Shown here piece by piece: positions 25,179 to 35,381 of a stretch of 64,000 nt of DNA. The stretch comes from Littorina saxatilis (lineage: Eukaryota > Mollusca > Gastropoda > Littorinimorpha > Littorinidae), in the NCBI RefSeq assembly GCF_037325665.1, contig NC_090261.1:29812515-29876514 (forward strand), given 5' to 3'. Under the pieces are notes generated by a model. It had not been told where the DNA came from. It searched no databases and was given only the letters and a program-made list of their open reading frames with translations. The translations under genes were made by a program, and so were the position numbers. Positions within the stretch are counted from its first letter, which is position 1, and every line of letters begins with the position of its first letter.

Positions 25179-28100
25179 CGATAAGTGAGTAGTTTAATAT
25201 CTATACTAATAGAATATTACTTTTTTTTCTCTCACTCTTACATACCTACTTTAAGTCATATGATACATGTGTAATTATTATACACTGTATGCTGCTTTGG
25301 TTGTGTTGACAGAGAGCATGGAGTACTGGTATAAACCTGGAAACTACCTGAGTGCAAGCGTTGAGACATCACCAGCTGGTGCTGATCCTATTGCAGATTT
25401 CGTTCCGCCTGAAGAAATACAAGGTGATGATTTATTGTAAAACTGTGCAGTAATAAAATGCATGCCAAAGTGAAACATACATATTGTAACAGGTGATGAC
25501 ATTAAACCTGGCAGTCAAAGTTGTCTTGTGGCAGTTATATTTATCCTGATTCGATTGTGGTTTAATGTCAAAACAGTTCTTTTGGTTTCAACTTTTAAGT
25601 GTGTGAGTGTGTGTGTGTGTGTGTGCATGCTATGTGTATGCGTGCTATGTGTATGCGTGCTATGTGTATGCCTGCTATGTGTATGCGTGCTATGTGTATG
25701 CGTGCATGCATAAGTTTGCGTGTTTAATTCAATTTCACATAAACATTTTAATCTGGAATCTCATAGGTAAGCCAGTCCAGAACTGGGTGACATCGTACCA
25801 GTTCACAACAATCACTCAGCAAGTTCACCTGCTGGAAGAAGGATGTTCAACAGAGGTTTTGGATAACGTCAGGCCTCCTATCTATGCCTCTGCTTGGTGA
25901 GTCAGTGTGTAGGGTTACCTTTTATTTGGTTGACTCTGAAAATATAATAATCAGAACAGATCAGACCACTGTTGAAATAGACGTTTTCTGGAAATAACTT
26001 ATCAGGATTTACAAGTGTTGTGTAGGGCGGGGATGTAGCTCAGTCGGTAGCGCGCTGGATTTGTATCCAGTTGGCCGCTGTCAGCGTGAGTTTGTCCCCA
26101 CGTTCGGCGAGAGGTTTATTTCTCAGAGTCAACTTTGTGTGCAGACTCTCCTCGGTGTCCGAACACCCCCGTGTGTACACGCAAGCACAAGACCAAGTGC
26201 GCACGAAAAAGATCCTGTAATCCATGTCAGAGTTCGGTGGGTTATAGAAACACGAAAATACCCAGTATGCTTCCTCCGAAAGCGGCGTATGGCTGCCTAA
26301 ATGGCGGGGTAAAAACGGTCATACACGTAAAAGCCGTGGGAGTTTCAGCCCATGAACGAACAAACAAGTGTTGTGTAAGAGTTGCACCCCAGTATTTTCA
26401 TACAAACAGGAAATACATGGTCTACCAGTTAAAACAACGATCTCAGCAAATAACTGACTACGATGTCCGCTCAATATAACCCAATTTTCTTTGAAAATAT
26501 CCACATCGGAGGTTACGATTTGTTACGGCAATGCCGGATCGCTTGCCCCGAGTGATAGCAGATAACCTGTTTTGTCTAAGGTCACGTGAGTTTTAATTGA
26601 GGTCAAGGAAACGGCACCGTGGGAAACTGCATTGCAGGTATATTTTGGAAAAGATAATAGGCAAATGGACAACAGAAGGTGATTTTACATGGGTGGTGTC
26701 CTCTCGTCAGAGGGCCGACATGTTGCAGGTACATTTGTCACTGTAAAATAAAAGCAAAATTAAGAACAATGGCCACTGCACGTGAGAGCGAAAAACAAAA
26801 AGCACTGTACTCACGTTGGAATGACGAAAACAAAACAAATACAGGCGACGTTCCGACCACTGGGGTCTTCATCAGGCACAAGAATTACACAAAAAAGAAG
26901 AAGACAGACGACAGAACGGAAAGAAAAAAGAATCACTGTATTTGTTTCGTGTTCGTCATTCCACTGTATACTGAAACATATGATGATCTGTATTTTAAGG
27001 TGTGCTGCACGCTGGGACTGCGGAGCCAAGTTTCAGCTGGTGGTGAAGCTGCTGAACAAGGATCAGACCACGGTGGATGCTGTTGAGAAGGAGATGATAA
27101 TGTCTGATCATCCTGACCGACGAATCTGGCACAAGGTTGTTGAAATATTTTATTGCTATTTCGTCGATGTAGTTCAAAACCCTCGTATCTTATTTTTGGC
27201 TGTTTAACCAAAATTTTACCACTGCAAAATTCAAGCGTTGACTGAAGCTCTCAAGGTCATACATGCCGTATAGATGGGGTTTCGGGTAGCGTTTGCTGTA
27301 CAGAATTCTGTACATGATTTTCACCTTATCTTTTCAAACTCGTAGCCCCGGATAGTCATAAATAGACCACAGCTTTAAGTGGGTGTTTTGGGCGCTCCCT
27401 TGAAAAAAATAAAGATATTAGTTTTCTTCTCAAGAACTTTTTCTCAATTTAAAAGCAGTTTGAGATACAGCAGTCCCTGCAATGTACGGCCCCCGGCGTG
27501 AGCGGACACCTGACATGTACGGACACATTTGCTCGGCACGGAGTGTTTTCCTTCTATATTTGCCCCCCCTTAAACGGACACCTGCAAAACGTGGACGCGG
27601 ACACTCATTTTCGGTCCCAACAGCAGGTCATACCTCCAATGTACGGACAGACCATCGTCAAATGTTCACCACAACAAAGTCGATAACAGAGCAGTCCGGC
27701 TCTTGGTACAAAGATCACAGCCGCAATGGCGTGATGACAGTCACTGATAAGTTGAGTGCACGTGTATCCATCAGGAGAGAGAGGGGGGGGGGGGGGGGGG
27801 GTAGTTTTGGTCAGGAGTGGAGTACATGCGAAGATGCCAACATGAAACTGCACTGTGCTCTTTATTCTTGTCTGTTGGGACGTAAACAACAGAAACCACA
27901 TGTACAGTCGATGAAGGTCCTGAGCGAAAGAGAGTGAAAAACGGCCACAGTTCTCAGCATCGTGTGTCTGTGTGTAACCTCTTTCATTGACAAGATACTC
28001 TTGTTTCCCCTCAGCCTTGACCAGTGAGTCGGTTGCCTAATCTGTGAACCCTTCAGTTGTCTTGCTTTGTCAAAAGTTACGACACAGTCAACTGGTTTTG

Positions 28101-31100
28101 CTCTGAGTGAACAGTGCAGCTGGCCTCTCTGGCCACAGCCCCAAACAGTACATGGCTGGAGGGAGTGAGAGAGAGGGAGGGGGGGTGGAGGGGTAGCTGG
28201 CTAAACTCTGTGGGGTGTCCGGTGTCACTACATGTCAGCAGGAAGAGCATTGGAGAGAAATAGAGAGGTGTACTCTTCCACACAATTTCCAAGCATCAGT
28301 TGTCACGGCTTGGGGTAGGCATTAGTGAGGGAGAGTGGGAGCTGTGTTATGTACTGTGTATTTCCGACTGAAGAGTGAAAAGTCACTGCCAATGCCACAT
28401 GATCGGCATGCAGTCAATAAAGCCAGACAAGAAGAAAATAAATTACATGACTATGACATGCAGCTCTATCTGCTGCTATTTCTTCAAACTGGTTTTCAAG
28501 CTTATTCTTTCAAAGCATCTGCACACGCTCCTCTGTGCTGTGTTTGTGTGGCTGCTTTCGTATGTCAGTGCATGGTGAGTGTGTTCACTGCCTTGAGGAT
28601 TTATTTTATCTCTTCTTTTCAACACTTTTCATACAAATCATTTTTACAGAACGTTTAAAGAAGTATTAGGAGTTTATTGTTATTGTTTAGTAGCCACAAG
28701 AAGTGATTAGCATAGATTCAATCCTGTTGTTTGTGTGTCTCTGTGTGAATGTATGGCGGAGGGGGGGGGGGGGTGTGGTCACCCCTCCCGTGACCGGACA
28801 CCTGCAATGTACGGACAGTTTTGCTATGGCCCAAGGGTGTCCGTTCATGAGAGGGACTGCTGTACGAGCTTTTCACATCACATGGGCAAACAAATAAAGG
28901 AGCTAACTATTGTTTTAGTTCCAAAACCTACAAAAATTCAGATATAAGGTTTGTGAATTACAGCGACGATTTGTTTTGGGTTGTTTTGTTTCTTTGTTTG
29001 TTTCTTTGCTTCTTTTTTTTTGTACTGAGTTTTATTGTTTTATTTTTTCTCATGTAATGTTGTATGTTGTTATAATGTTGTGATATACTACATGCCAGAA
29101 CTTCTCGTTTGAGAGCATAAAGTTTTCTGTGTCTATGTCTGTGTATTTTAAAAATCTTTTTTAATAGTTTAAATATTTATTTATGTAATGATTTATGGAC
29201 TTATTTTCATACTTTATAGTGCAATTCTGCACTGCGGCAAGAGGAGGACTGTATATGTGTGCATTACAGTTTTAGCTGTACTGTACAGTACACGGGAACC
29301 CCTGATCTACTACTTCCTCCTTTCAGGACCATGCTTTTTTTAGATTTTCTGTTGATAATCCCTCTTAATTTACCTCCATTTTAAGACCTCCTCTCTTTTT
29401 AAGACCGGAGTATTCCTCAATTTTTGTAGGTCTTAAAAGGGGGATTCCATTGTGCGTAACACAGACAATTGGACCATAAATGACGGGCGCTGTGGCGGGG
29501 TGGTAAGACGTCGGCCTCTTAATCGGAATGTCAAGGGTTCGAATCCCGGCCGCGGCCGCCTGGTGGGTTAAGTGTGGAGATTTTTCTGATCTCCCAGGTC
29601 AACTTATGTGCAGACCTGCTAGTGACTTATCCCCTTTCGTGTGTACACGCAAGCACAAGACCAAGTGCGCACGGAAAAGATCCTGTAATCCATGTCAGAG
29701 TGCGGTGGGTTATTATAGAAACACGAAAATACCGAACATGCTTCCTCCGAAAGCGGCGTATGGCTGCCTAAATGGCGGGGTAAAAACGGTCATACACGTA
29801 AAATTCCACTCGTGCAAAAACACGAGTGTATGTGGGAGCTTCAGCCCACGAACATAGAAGAAGAAGAAGGAACATAAACAGGAAGTCACAGCTTCTATTT
29901 CCATTAAACCTATAGGAATTGGTTTTAATTGTTTTGTAAACCTTTACAAGGAAGTGTGTGCATTGTGCAGTAATTAAAACACTTGTGCCATAGTCCACTG
30001 AAACAGTTTCTGTGTAAGCATGATTAATAGTTTTTAATTGTTATTGGGCTGGAAAATCCCTGGAAGTATTGGGATGGAAATATATTTGCTCTTTTGACAC
30101 TGAGGAGTAGTTTTACCGGGAAATGTGAATGTACGTGAGGTTATAGATTGTTGACATAGAAACAGCATATTAGCTTGGTGGGGAGGTGGGGTGGGGTGGG
30201 TATGTCTGGGAGGGGGGAGGGGGGGGGGAGCGCAAGCATTTCAATATTTAAACAAGTTGCATGAAGCAAAATTACTACATTTAGTCAATCTGTGGAACTC
30301 ACAGAATGAAATTAACAGACTCCATTTTTTTCCACCCCTGCGGCCATACGCCTAGAAAGCGCTAAACACGTTCACGAAAAAAAGTGCAGAAAGTGACAAC
30401 CCAGTATATCTCAGTAGGCATAGCGCTTCACAAGAAAGGGCAATTTTCTCTATTCTTTTTAAGTTTTTGAGCTTGTTTTTAATCCAAACATAACATACAT
30501 ACATATATATATGTTTTTTGGAATCAGGAAATCATAAAGAATAAGATGGAATCATTTTTGGATGGATTACTAACAGTTTAATTTTAAATTAGAATTTTCT
30601 GATTTTTAATTACCAAACTCATTAAATATTTTTTAAGCTTCCAAGCTGAAATGTAATCCCATAGTCTGGGCTTCATTGAAAATTGCTTGACCAAAATTTC
30701 AGTCAATTTGATAGAAAAATGAGGGTGTGACTGTGCCGCCTCAACTTTCACTAAAAGCCAGATATTACGCCATCAAAGACATTTATTAAAAAAAATTAGA
30801 AAAAAACAGTTCTGGGAAAAACATTCTCAAGAACTCTCATGTAAAAATTTTATGAAGATCAGTCCAGTAGTTTTCTTTGAATCGCTCTACACAGACACAC
30901 ATACACCACCACCCTCATCTCGATTCCCTGTCTATGTTAAAACATTTAGTCAAAACTTGACTACATGTAAAAACAACTTGTGTAAATCTGATATGACACA
31001 TGTCCAGCAAGCAATGTAGTATGTAGTCTCTATATCTCCTCAATCATCGTGACATCATTATTTCTCTAATTGCAATGCTGTTAATTGCAGGTGGAGCATA

Positions 31101-31249
31101 CTTTCACAGACTACAAACCTGGTGTGCGAAGCATCAAGTTTCAAATGGGAGGAGTGGACACTCAGTTCTGGGCTGGCAATTATGGATCGAAGTTCACGCT
31201 GCCGTGCTTGCGGTTCATTTTCAGCAAAAAAGACGAGGACAAACATTGA
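19687..31249 (+). CDS. F-box protein with FBA domain, FBXO2/6/17/27/44 family, 335 aa
   Basis: Five coding exons join in frame: 19687-20158, 25313-25423, 25767-25896, 27000-27135 and 31091-31249 (1,008 nt with the TGA). Donors are GTATGT, GTGATG, GTGAGT and GTTGTT, and every acceptor ends in AG. An F-box lies at residues about 72-117 (LPDELFMHVLMFVPPADVV, then CSLVCKHWLAVSRDQSMWR). It would bind Skp1 in an SCF ubiquitin ligase. From NLLRN at about 150 to the end is an F-box-associated (FBA) domain. NWVTSYQF, VEHTFTDYKPGVRSIKFQ and GGVDTQFW match conserved FBA positions, and in vertebrates this domain binds N-glycans on misfolded glycoproteins. Lengths are close to vertebrate members (about 255-300 aa) plus a longer N-terminus. 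An acceptor (TTCCTTGCAG) ends at 19670, so a 5'UTR exon lies upstream. Introns 1 and 4 (5.2 and 4.0 kb) are full of transposons. No canonical AATAAA is seen soon after the stop. Which vertebrate paralogue it matches best cannot be decided. Confidence 0.93.
20676..21452 (-). mobile_element. pogo/Tigger-like DNA transposon relic
   Basis: Inverted ends CCGTAAAATCCCTAG and CTAGGGATTTTACGG lie in TA-rich flanks. On the minus strand near 21235 MPKHKSYTVTYKLKALRYLD resembles the N-terminal CENP-B-type helix-turn-helix of pogo transposases. A frameshift follows, before SEWREHRNIL, and the DDE domain is missing. It lies in intron 1 of the F-box gene. Confidence 0.6.
21678..21783 (+). repeat. Interspersed repeat, copy left of the TA element
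   Basis: GGTGGCGCAGTGGTAGGTAA…CTGAAGGGAATT…GACATTTT recurs at 22836-22950, so this sequence brackets the element between them. A weaker match is near 10034. Confidence 0.55.
21786..22808. mobile_element. TA-flanked 1.0-kb element, Tigger/pogo-like ends
   Basis: CAGTCGAACCCACTTAAAAC (left) and GAGTTCGACTG (right) are inverted ends. TA is duplicated at 21784-21785 and 22809-22810. No transposase motif is recognised inside. In intron 1 of the F-box gene. Confidence 0.75.
22836..22950 (+). repeat. Interspersed repeat, copy right of the TA element
   Basis: Partner of 21678-21783 (GGTGGCACGGTGGTACGTAA…CTGAAGGGAATT). Diverged by roughly a fifth by eye. Confidence 0.5.
23023..24288 (+). mobile_element. 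Tyrosine-recombinase element, unit 1 (fossil)
   Basis: A 1,266-bp unit made of a 352-bp left block (23023-23374), an interior coding for part of a tyrosine recombinase (to about 23931) and a right block (23977-24288) with a poly-G tract. The motifs LRRSNL, HSFRRGGA and GDWKSNAYLGYL fit the catalytic R…HxxR…Y region of phage-integrase-type recombinases found in Crypton and DIRS/Ngaro elements. No reverse transcriptase is seen, so it is incomplete. The unit abuts unit 2 with no spacer. Confidence 0.75.
24289..25197 (+). mobile_element. Tyrosine-recombinase element, unit 2, internally different (fossil)
   Basis: Left block 24289-24640 and right block 24883-25197 are almost identical to those of unit 1. 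The interior is a different 242-bp segment with no recombinase motif. The near-identity suggests a young duplication or an artefact of assembly. Confidence 0.7.
25625..25706. repeat. 15-16-bp minisatellite, about five units
   Basis: Units of GCTATGTGTATGCGT in intron 2 of the F-box gene, following a TG run. Confidence 0.85.
26025..26363 (+). mobile_element. tRNA-derived SINE (family A), 14-bp duplication
   Basis: Starts GGCGGGGATGTAGCTCAGTC. ACAAGTGTTGTGTA flanks it at 26011-26024 and 26364-26377. In intron 3 of the F-box gene. Confidence 0.9.
26817..26963 (-). repeat. Inverted-repeat block enclosing a hammerhead-like motif
   Basis: Arms of about 28 nt (26817-26844 and 26936-26963, TGGAATGACGAA…CAAATACAG). 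Just inside, on the minus strand (26880-26845), lies CCTGATGAAGACC…GGTCGGAACGTC, which recalls a hammerhead ribozyme core with a short stem II, though the conserved GAAAC is not exact. Such motifs are known in Penelope-like elements and retrozymes. Confidence 0.45.
27478..28862. mobile_element. TA-flanked 1.4-kb DNA element
   Basis: CAGCAGTCCCT and AGGGACTGCTG are inverted ends with TA on both sides (27476-27477, 28863-28864). CGGACACCTG…ATGTACGGACA occurs near both ends in the same direction (about 27508 and 28797). No transposase is recognised. In intron 4 of the F-box gene. Confidence 0.7.
29291..29452. mobile_element. MITE of the 970-1514 family
   Basis: GGGAACCCC at the left and GGTCTTAAAAGGGGGATTCC at the right, with TTTTAAGACC strings inside. 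No insertion of its own. Confidence 0.5.
29484..29868 (+). mobile_element. SINE with family A body but a different tRNA head
   Basis: The head reads GGCGGGGTGGTAAGACGTCG…GGGTTCGAATCCC (good B box), unlike the other family A heads. From GTGTACACGCAAGCACAAGA onward the body matches family A. It ends in (GAA)n. Target duplication is weak (CATAAA). Confidence 0.75.
30251..30973 (-). mobile_element. Non-autonomous element, copy 2 of the 47.7-kb family
   Basis: In reverse it matches 47726-48636: ACATTTAGTCAA-type ends, GAGGCGGCAC…GTCACACCCTCATTTTTC and CTTGT at the 3' end. Both copies have a CA/TG tract near the 5' end, long in the other, short here. In intron 4 of the F-box gene. Confidence 0.7.
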
Positions 31250-31691
31250 CGGAAAATATAAACTTGTCCTCAGAGGGTATTCTTGCACTGCATATATATA
31301 TCTCAAAGTAGCAAATTCAAACACTCAAATGTTTTAAAGCTTGGGCTGAATCAGTGCAATGTAAAGTGATGTGCGCAGCTGTTCACTGATTCAATTACAG
31401 GGATCATGTTGATCGCCTGTTGTGATAAATTGCAATGTTATGTCTTTTATCATGGCATCTATATCTTTTTTATTTGTCCAAAAAGTAAAGAGGAAACCAG
31501 CAGGAGTGACTTAATTACTAATGGAATGGCTTCTTAATTGTCCTGTTCCTGTTTGTAGTGGTTGCAAACAAAAGAGAACTTTTGGTGCATTTATGTGGTT
31601 GTGTTGAGGTTACATTGAATATTTGTGAAACGTATGGTGGACCAAACCTCATGCTTGACCAGTTTTACGTACAATATGATAATATAAATTT
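31250..31691 (+). other. 3' flank of the F-box gene
   Basis: Probable 3'UTR. No canonical AATAAA is seen before 32969, so the transcript end is not placed. Confidence 0.4.
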
Positions 31692-31755
31692 ACTCACCAG
31701 ATACAAACACGAACAGAAAACAATGAATTACTGTTCGTGTTTGTATCTGGTGAGT
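31692..31755. repeat. Perfect 25-bp inverted repeat with 14-nt loop
   Basis: ACTCACCAGATACAAACACG… is exactly mirrored by …CGTGTTTGTATCTGGTGAGT with no mismatch over 25 bp, 0.45 kb after the F-box stop codon. Confidence 0.9.
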
Positions 31756-32091
31756 CAATTTTTATTGTTATCTTGGTCTATAGTACTTGTCACCTTCAGT
31801 CCCTTGTTTCATTTTTATGTAACTTAGCTATGTACTTTGTAACAAGTATCGAGGTCTTTTTTCCAAGATAATTGTTGTGCTATTGTTGATTTTTTACTTT
31901 CTTCTTTGTTTTGTGTCATTTTTTGTGTGCAAGTTCAGAATGATTTTTATTTGTGATTTTTTGTCAACTTAATTTATTTAAAAGTTGTTGATCTTTTGCA
32001 TGTGATGGATATACATAACATTGATGTAGAATTCTTTACCTCTTTATATTCCTAATGGTTTGATTTTTGTGTCATACCCAAAATGTCACAT

Positions 32092-32345
32092 ACCGGCACG
32101 GTTGGCCTAGTGGTAAGGCGTCCGCCCCGTGAGCGGGAGGTCGTGGGTTCGAACCCCGGCCGGGTGATACCTAAGACTTTAAAATTGGGAATCTAGTGGC
32201 TGCTCCGCCTGGCGTCTGTCATTATGGGGATAGTACTAGGACTGGTTGGTCCGGTGTCAGAATAATGTGACTGGGTGAGACACGAAGCCTGTGCTGCGAC
32301 TTCTGTCTTGTGTGTGGCGCACGTTATATGTCAAAGCAGCACCGC
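32092..32345 (+). mobile_element. tRNA-derived SINE (family B), 3'-truncated
   Basis: ACCGGCACGGTTGGCCTAGT starts the head and GGGTTCGAACCCCGG is the B box. The body matches copies at 57299 and 58715, but the final about 55 bp and (AAAC)n tail are missing. A TIR element lies 9 bp beyond. Confidence 0.85.
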
Positions 32346-32354
32346 AGTGTTATA

Positions 32355-32711
32355 CAGACCTGGGAACCCATACGATTTCACCGTATTTTGTACGCATGAT
32401 TGTCTAGAATACGATCAGTACGGTCAGTGGGGAAAAAATACGACAAGAAAAAGTCCGAGACTACTTTTGTTCACAAGCGCATCCCGAAGCCGATCCATGT
32501 ATTTTGACATGATTAGTTTTTGTCAGTAAACATTGAAAGAAGCATTTATTTTAAATGTATTGGTAAGCTTAATTAACGATGTGACGGATGCATGTGAAGC
32601 ATGTTTGAATCATGGATGTTCAAATGCTGTGTGGAGTACGCTCATTTTCCTGAAAATACACCAAGTTTGTTTGAGAATACTCCAAATGCAAAACAGGGGT
32701 TCCCAGGTCTG
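32355..32711. mobile_element. TIR element, hAT-like ends, GTTATA duplication
   Basis: CAGACCTGGGAACCC and GGGTTCCCAGGTCTG are inverted ends. GTTATA is duplicated at 32349-32354 and 32712-32717. The end sequence is hAT-like but hAT elements usually duplicate 8 bp. Confidence 0.75.
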
Positions 32712-32822
32712 GTTATACATTTTGGTGATGCTGTAACAGACCAATTCCGGAATTAAGTCTGTCAGGTTGTAATGGTTGAAGATTGATCGTGAGTTGCCTT
32801 TGCTTGGAAACACTAAGGCATG

Positions 32823-32927
32823 CAAACCCACGTGACATTATAGGCCAATCACTAGCAATTTAAGTGGCATGTCTCATTATAGATTCACCACTTGCTAGTG
32901 ATTGGCCTACAAAATCGAGTGGGTTTG
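32823..32927. repeat. Hairpin MITE, about 105 bp
   Basis: CAAACCCAC and TAGGCCAATCACTAGCAA are mirrored by TTGCTAGTGATTGGCCTA and GTGGGTTTG. Confidence 0.75.
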
Positions 32928-33525
32928 TTTGCCCCAGTATTTTTAAGGGTGAGCAGCTCTTTCGCAACCCAATAAAACTTGACAGTGTTATTTCCGAATA
33001 CCATCTATTGTTTTGTGCATACCAGGAACTGCATTTTGATATTTCGCATAGTTCTGGTCAATAACTAGGACAGTCGACCTGCTCATATTGAGGTGCGAAC
33101 ATATTACCTGATGAATCCAAGCAAAACCTATAACAATTAAACAAAACTCGACCTGATTTTTATTTTGTTCAAGGCTGATTGGTTTTCTATGATGATTTTC
33201 TTGTTTTTGTATTGCAGAATTGCAATATTAAGTTGTAACCAAGTGCCCGTTAGTCAAACAGGATTGACATTTTAGAGCTAGATTATTAGCCCTATCAAAA
33301 CTGCAATTGGTACGCAAAGGTTCCCAAGTGCATACCAGGTGAAAACAGCCACCAGAAACCCATCACAAACAACTACTCCACATCTGTGTCTACCGACGTA
33401 CCAAACACCTTAAGCTACTGTAAAAAGCTCACGCTTTGGTAGGGAGACGACTCCCCCAATGCAGAGCAACTGCCTGTGGCAAGGGAGACTACTGCGTCAC
33501 CCCGTCACATAATTATAAAAGGCTG
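32928..33525. other. Intergenic stretch, nothing recognised
   Basis: No gene or clear repeat. AATAAA at 32969 could serve the upstream F-box gene, at low likelihood. Confidence 0.35.
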
Positions 33526-34362
33526 TTTTTGACTCACATGCGAAGCAAAAGTGAGTCTATGTACTCACCCGAGTCGTCCGTCCGTCCGTCCGTCCGGCCG
33601 TCCGGCCGGAAAACTTTAACGTTGGATATTTCTTGGACTCTATTCAGTCTATCAGTACCAAATTTGGCAAGATGGTGTATGTTGACAAGGCCCCAAAAAA
33701 CATACATAGCATCTTGACCTTGCTTCAAGGTCAAGGTCGCAGGGGCCATAAATGTTGTCTAAAAAACAGCTATTTTTCCCATTTTTCCCATTTTCTCTGA
33801 AGTTTTTGAGATTGAATACCTCACCTATATATGATATATAGGGCAAAGTAAGCCCCATCTTTTGATACCAGTTTGGTTTACCCTGCTTCAAGGTCAAGGT
33901 CACAGGAGCTCTTCAAAGTTGGATTGTATACATATTTTGAAGTGACCTTGACCCTGAACTATGGAAGATAACTGTTTCAAACTTAAAAATTATGTGGGGC
34001 ACATGTTATGCTTTCATCATGAGACACATTTGGTCACATATGATCAAGGTCAAGGTCACTTTGACCCTTATGAAATGTGACCAAAATAAGGTAGTGAAAC
34101 ACTAAAAGTGACCATATCTCATGGTAGAAAGAGCCAATAAGCACCATTGTACTTCCTATGTCTTGAATTAACAGCTTTGTGTTGCATGACCTTGGATGAC
34201 CTTGACCTTGGGTCAAGGTCACATGTATTTTGGTAGGAAAAATGTGTAAAGCAGTTCTTAGTGTATGATGTCATTGCTAGGTTTAGTTATTTAACCTTGA
34301 CCCTGAAGGTCAAGGTCATGTAAAGGTCAAGCATGTGAGTCGTATGGGCTTTGCCCTTCTTG
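33526..34362 (+). mobile_element. Non-autonomous element rich in AGGTCA half-sites
   Basis: Begins with a hairpin-forming GACTCAC…GTGAGTC, then a (CCGT)n run, and ends GGGCTTTGCCC, TTCTTGT. It carries at least ten TCAAGGTCA/TGACCTTGA strings. The 3' hairpin with CTTGT end and T-rich 5' flank recall Helentron-type elements. I believe this family is common in molluscs, but classification is unproven. Confidence 0.6.
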
Positions 34363-34939
34363 TTTGTAATTGTGATTGGCTTGTATTAAGGCATGCATAG
34401 CTGACTTTTGCATTTTGAAGACAAGAATGTTCTTCCTTTGATGATGTGAATTGATTTGACTGATAAGTGTTGCATGTTTTAAAGCAACTGCTTTGACCTA
34501 TTTTTCGAAGGTTTGTGGGTCTTTCTTTCATTAGTGAACCATATCTTTTGCTTGCAAAGAAAACAAGAGAGCACCCGTCTCTGAGGCTATATTTTTTCAA
34601 AAAGTGTTTCTTTTTATTTCTTTTTTTTCTGATCTGCTTTGTTTAATGAAGCTTTAGTACACTGTGGCCTTGATTTTGCAATACAGATGTGCATTCTTGA
34701 CCCATTTGGCCCTTGATTTCATAGTACAGGCATGTAAAGCTCATTTGCAAGCACGGGTTTGAATGATAAAATCCATCTTGCTGTATGTGCCATGTACAGA
34801 ATGTTGCTTTAGTATTCATGTAGTCGGTGAGTGTCATATCTAAATCTGTTAAGCATGGTAGTTTTGTTGACATTGCATCCGCAAATGTCTGGAGCAGAAG
34901 CCTGCTGGACATGTTACGATGTATGCAAGTTTGTAGATA
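34363..34939. other. Intergenic stretch, nothing recognised
   Basis: AT-rich, no exon or repeat identified. Confidence 0.4.
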
Positions 34940-35111
34940 CTGTCAAACCTGTATGTAATGACCACTCATATAAAGAGACCACCCAAAAGTGGTTCTTATA
35001 GACATGCAGGTGGTTGATATGGAAAGGTGAATTATGTAGGAAAGAACCTCGTTGGGGATCCTTTGGGGTGTTGGTTGTTATCAAGAGGTGTAGCCAGGAC
35101 AGGGTTGACTG
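34940..35111. mobile_element. TA-flanked MITE, GTCAACCCTGTCC-end family
   Basis: CTGTCAAACCTGT and ACAGGGTTGACTG are imperfect inverted ends with TA outside. Related to 40292-40442. Confidence 0.55.
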
Positions 35112-35295
35112 TACTGCAAAAATTCAGACTGTTAAAAAATATGTGAGTTTGAAATTAGTATTTTTGCCAAAATGATGAGGAATAATATTTGTTCTTACAA
35201 AATGTTTTGTTTCTTTTTGATCCGGTTCTGCTTTTTTTTGTAAAAAATAAAATAAAATAAACAACCGTCAAAAACATGCTTTGTCTTTTTGCAGT

Positions 35296-35303
35296 GTGTG
35301 TGT

Positions 35304-35377
<74 letters not shown>
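35296..35377. repeat. (TG)n microsatellite
   Basis: About 80 bp of TG dinucleotides. Confidence 0.95.

Positions 35378-35381
<4 letters not shown>

Noticed and set aside
26025-26110. Possible tRNA genes at the SINE heads
   Set aside because: A and B boxes are present, but acceptor stems do not pair and the sequence runs straight into SINE bodies with target duplications.
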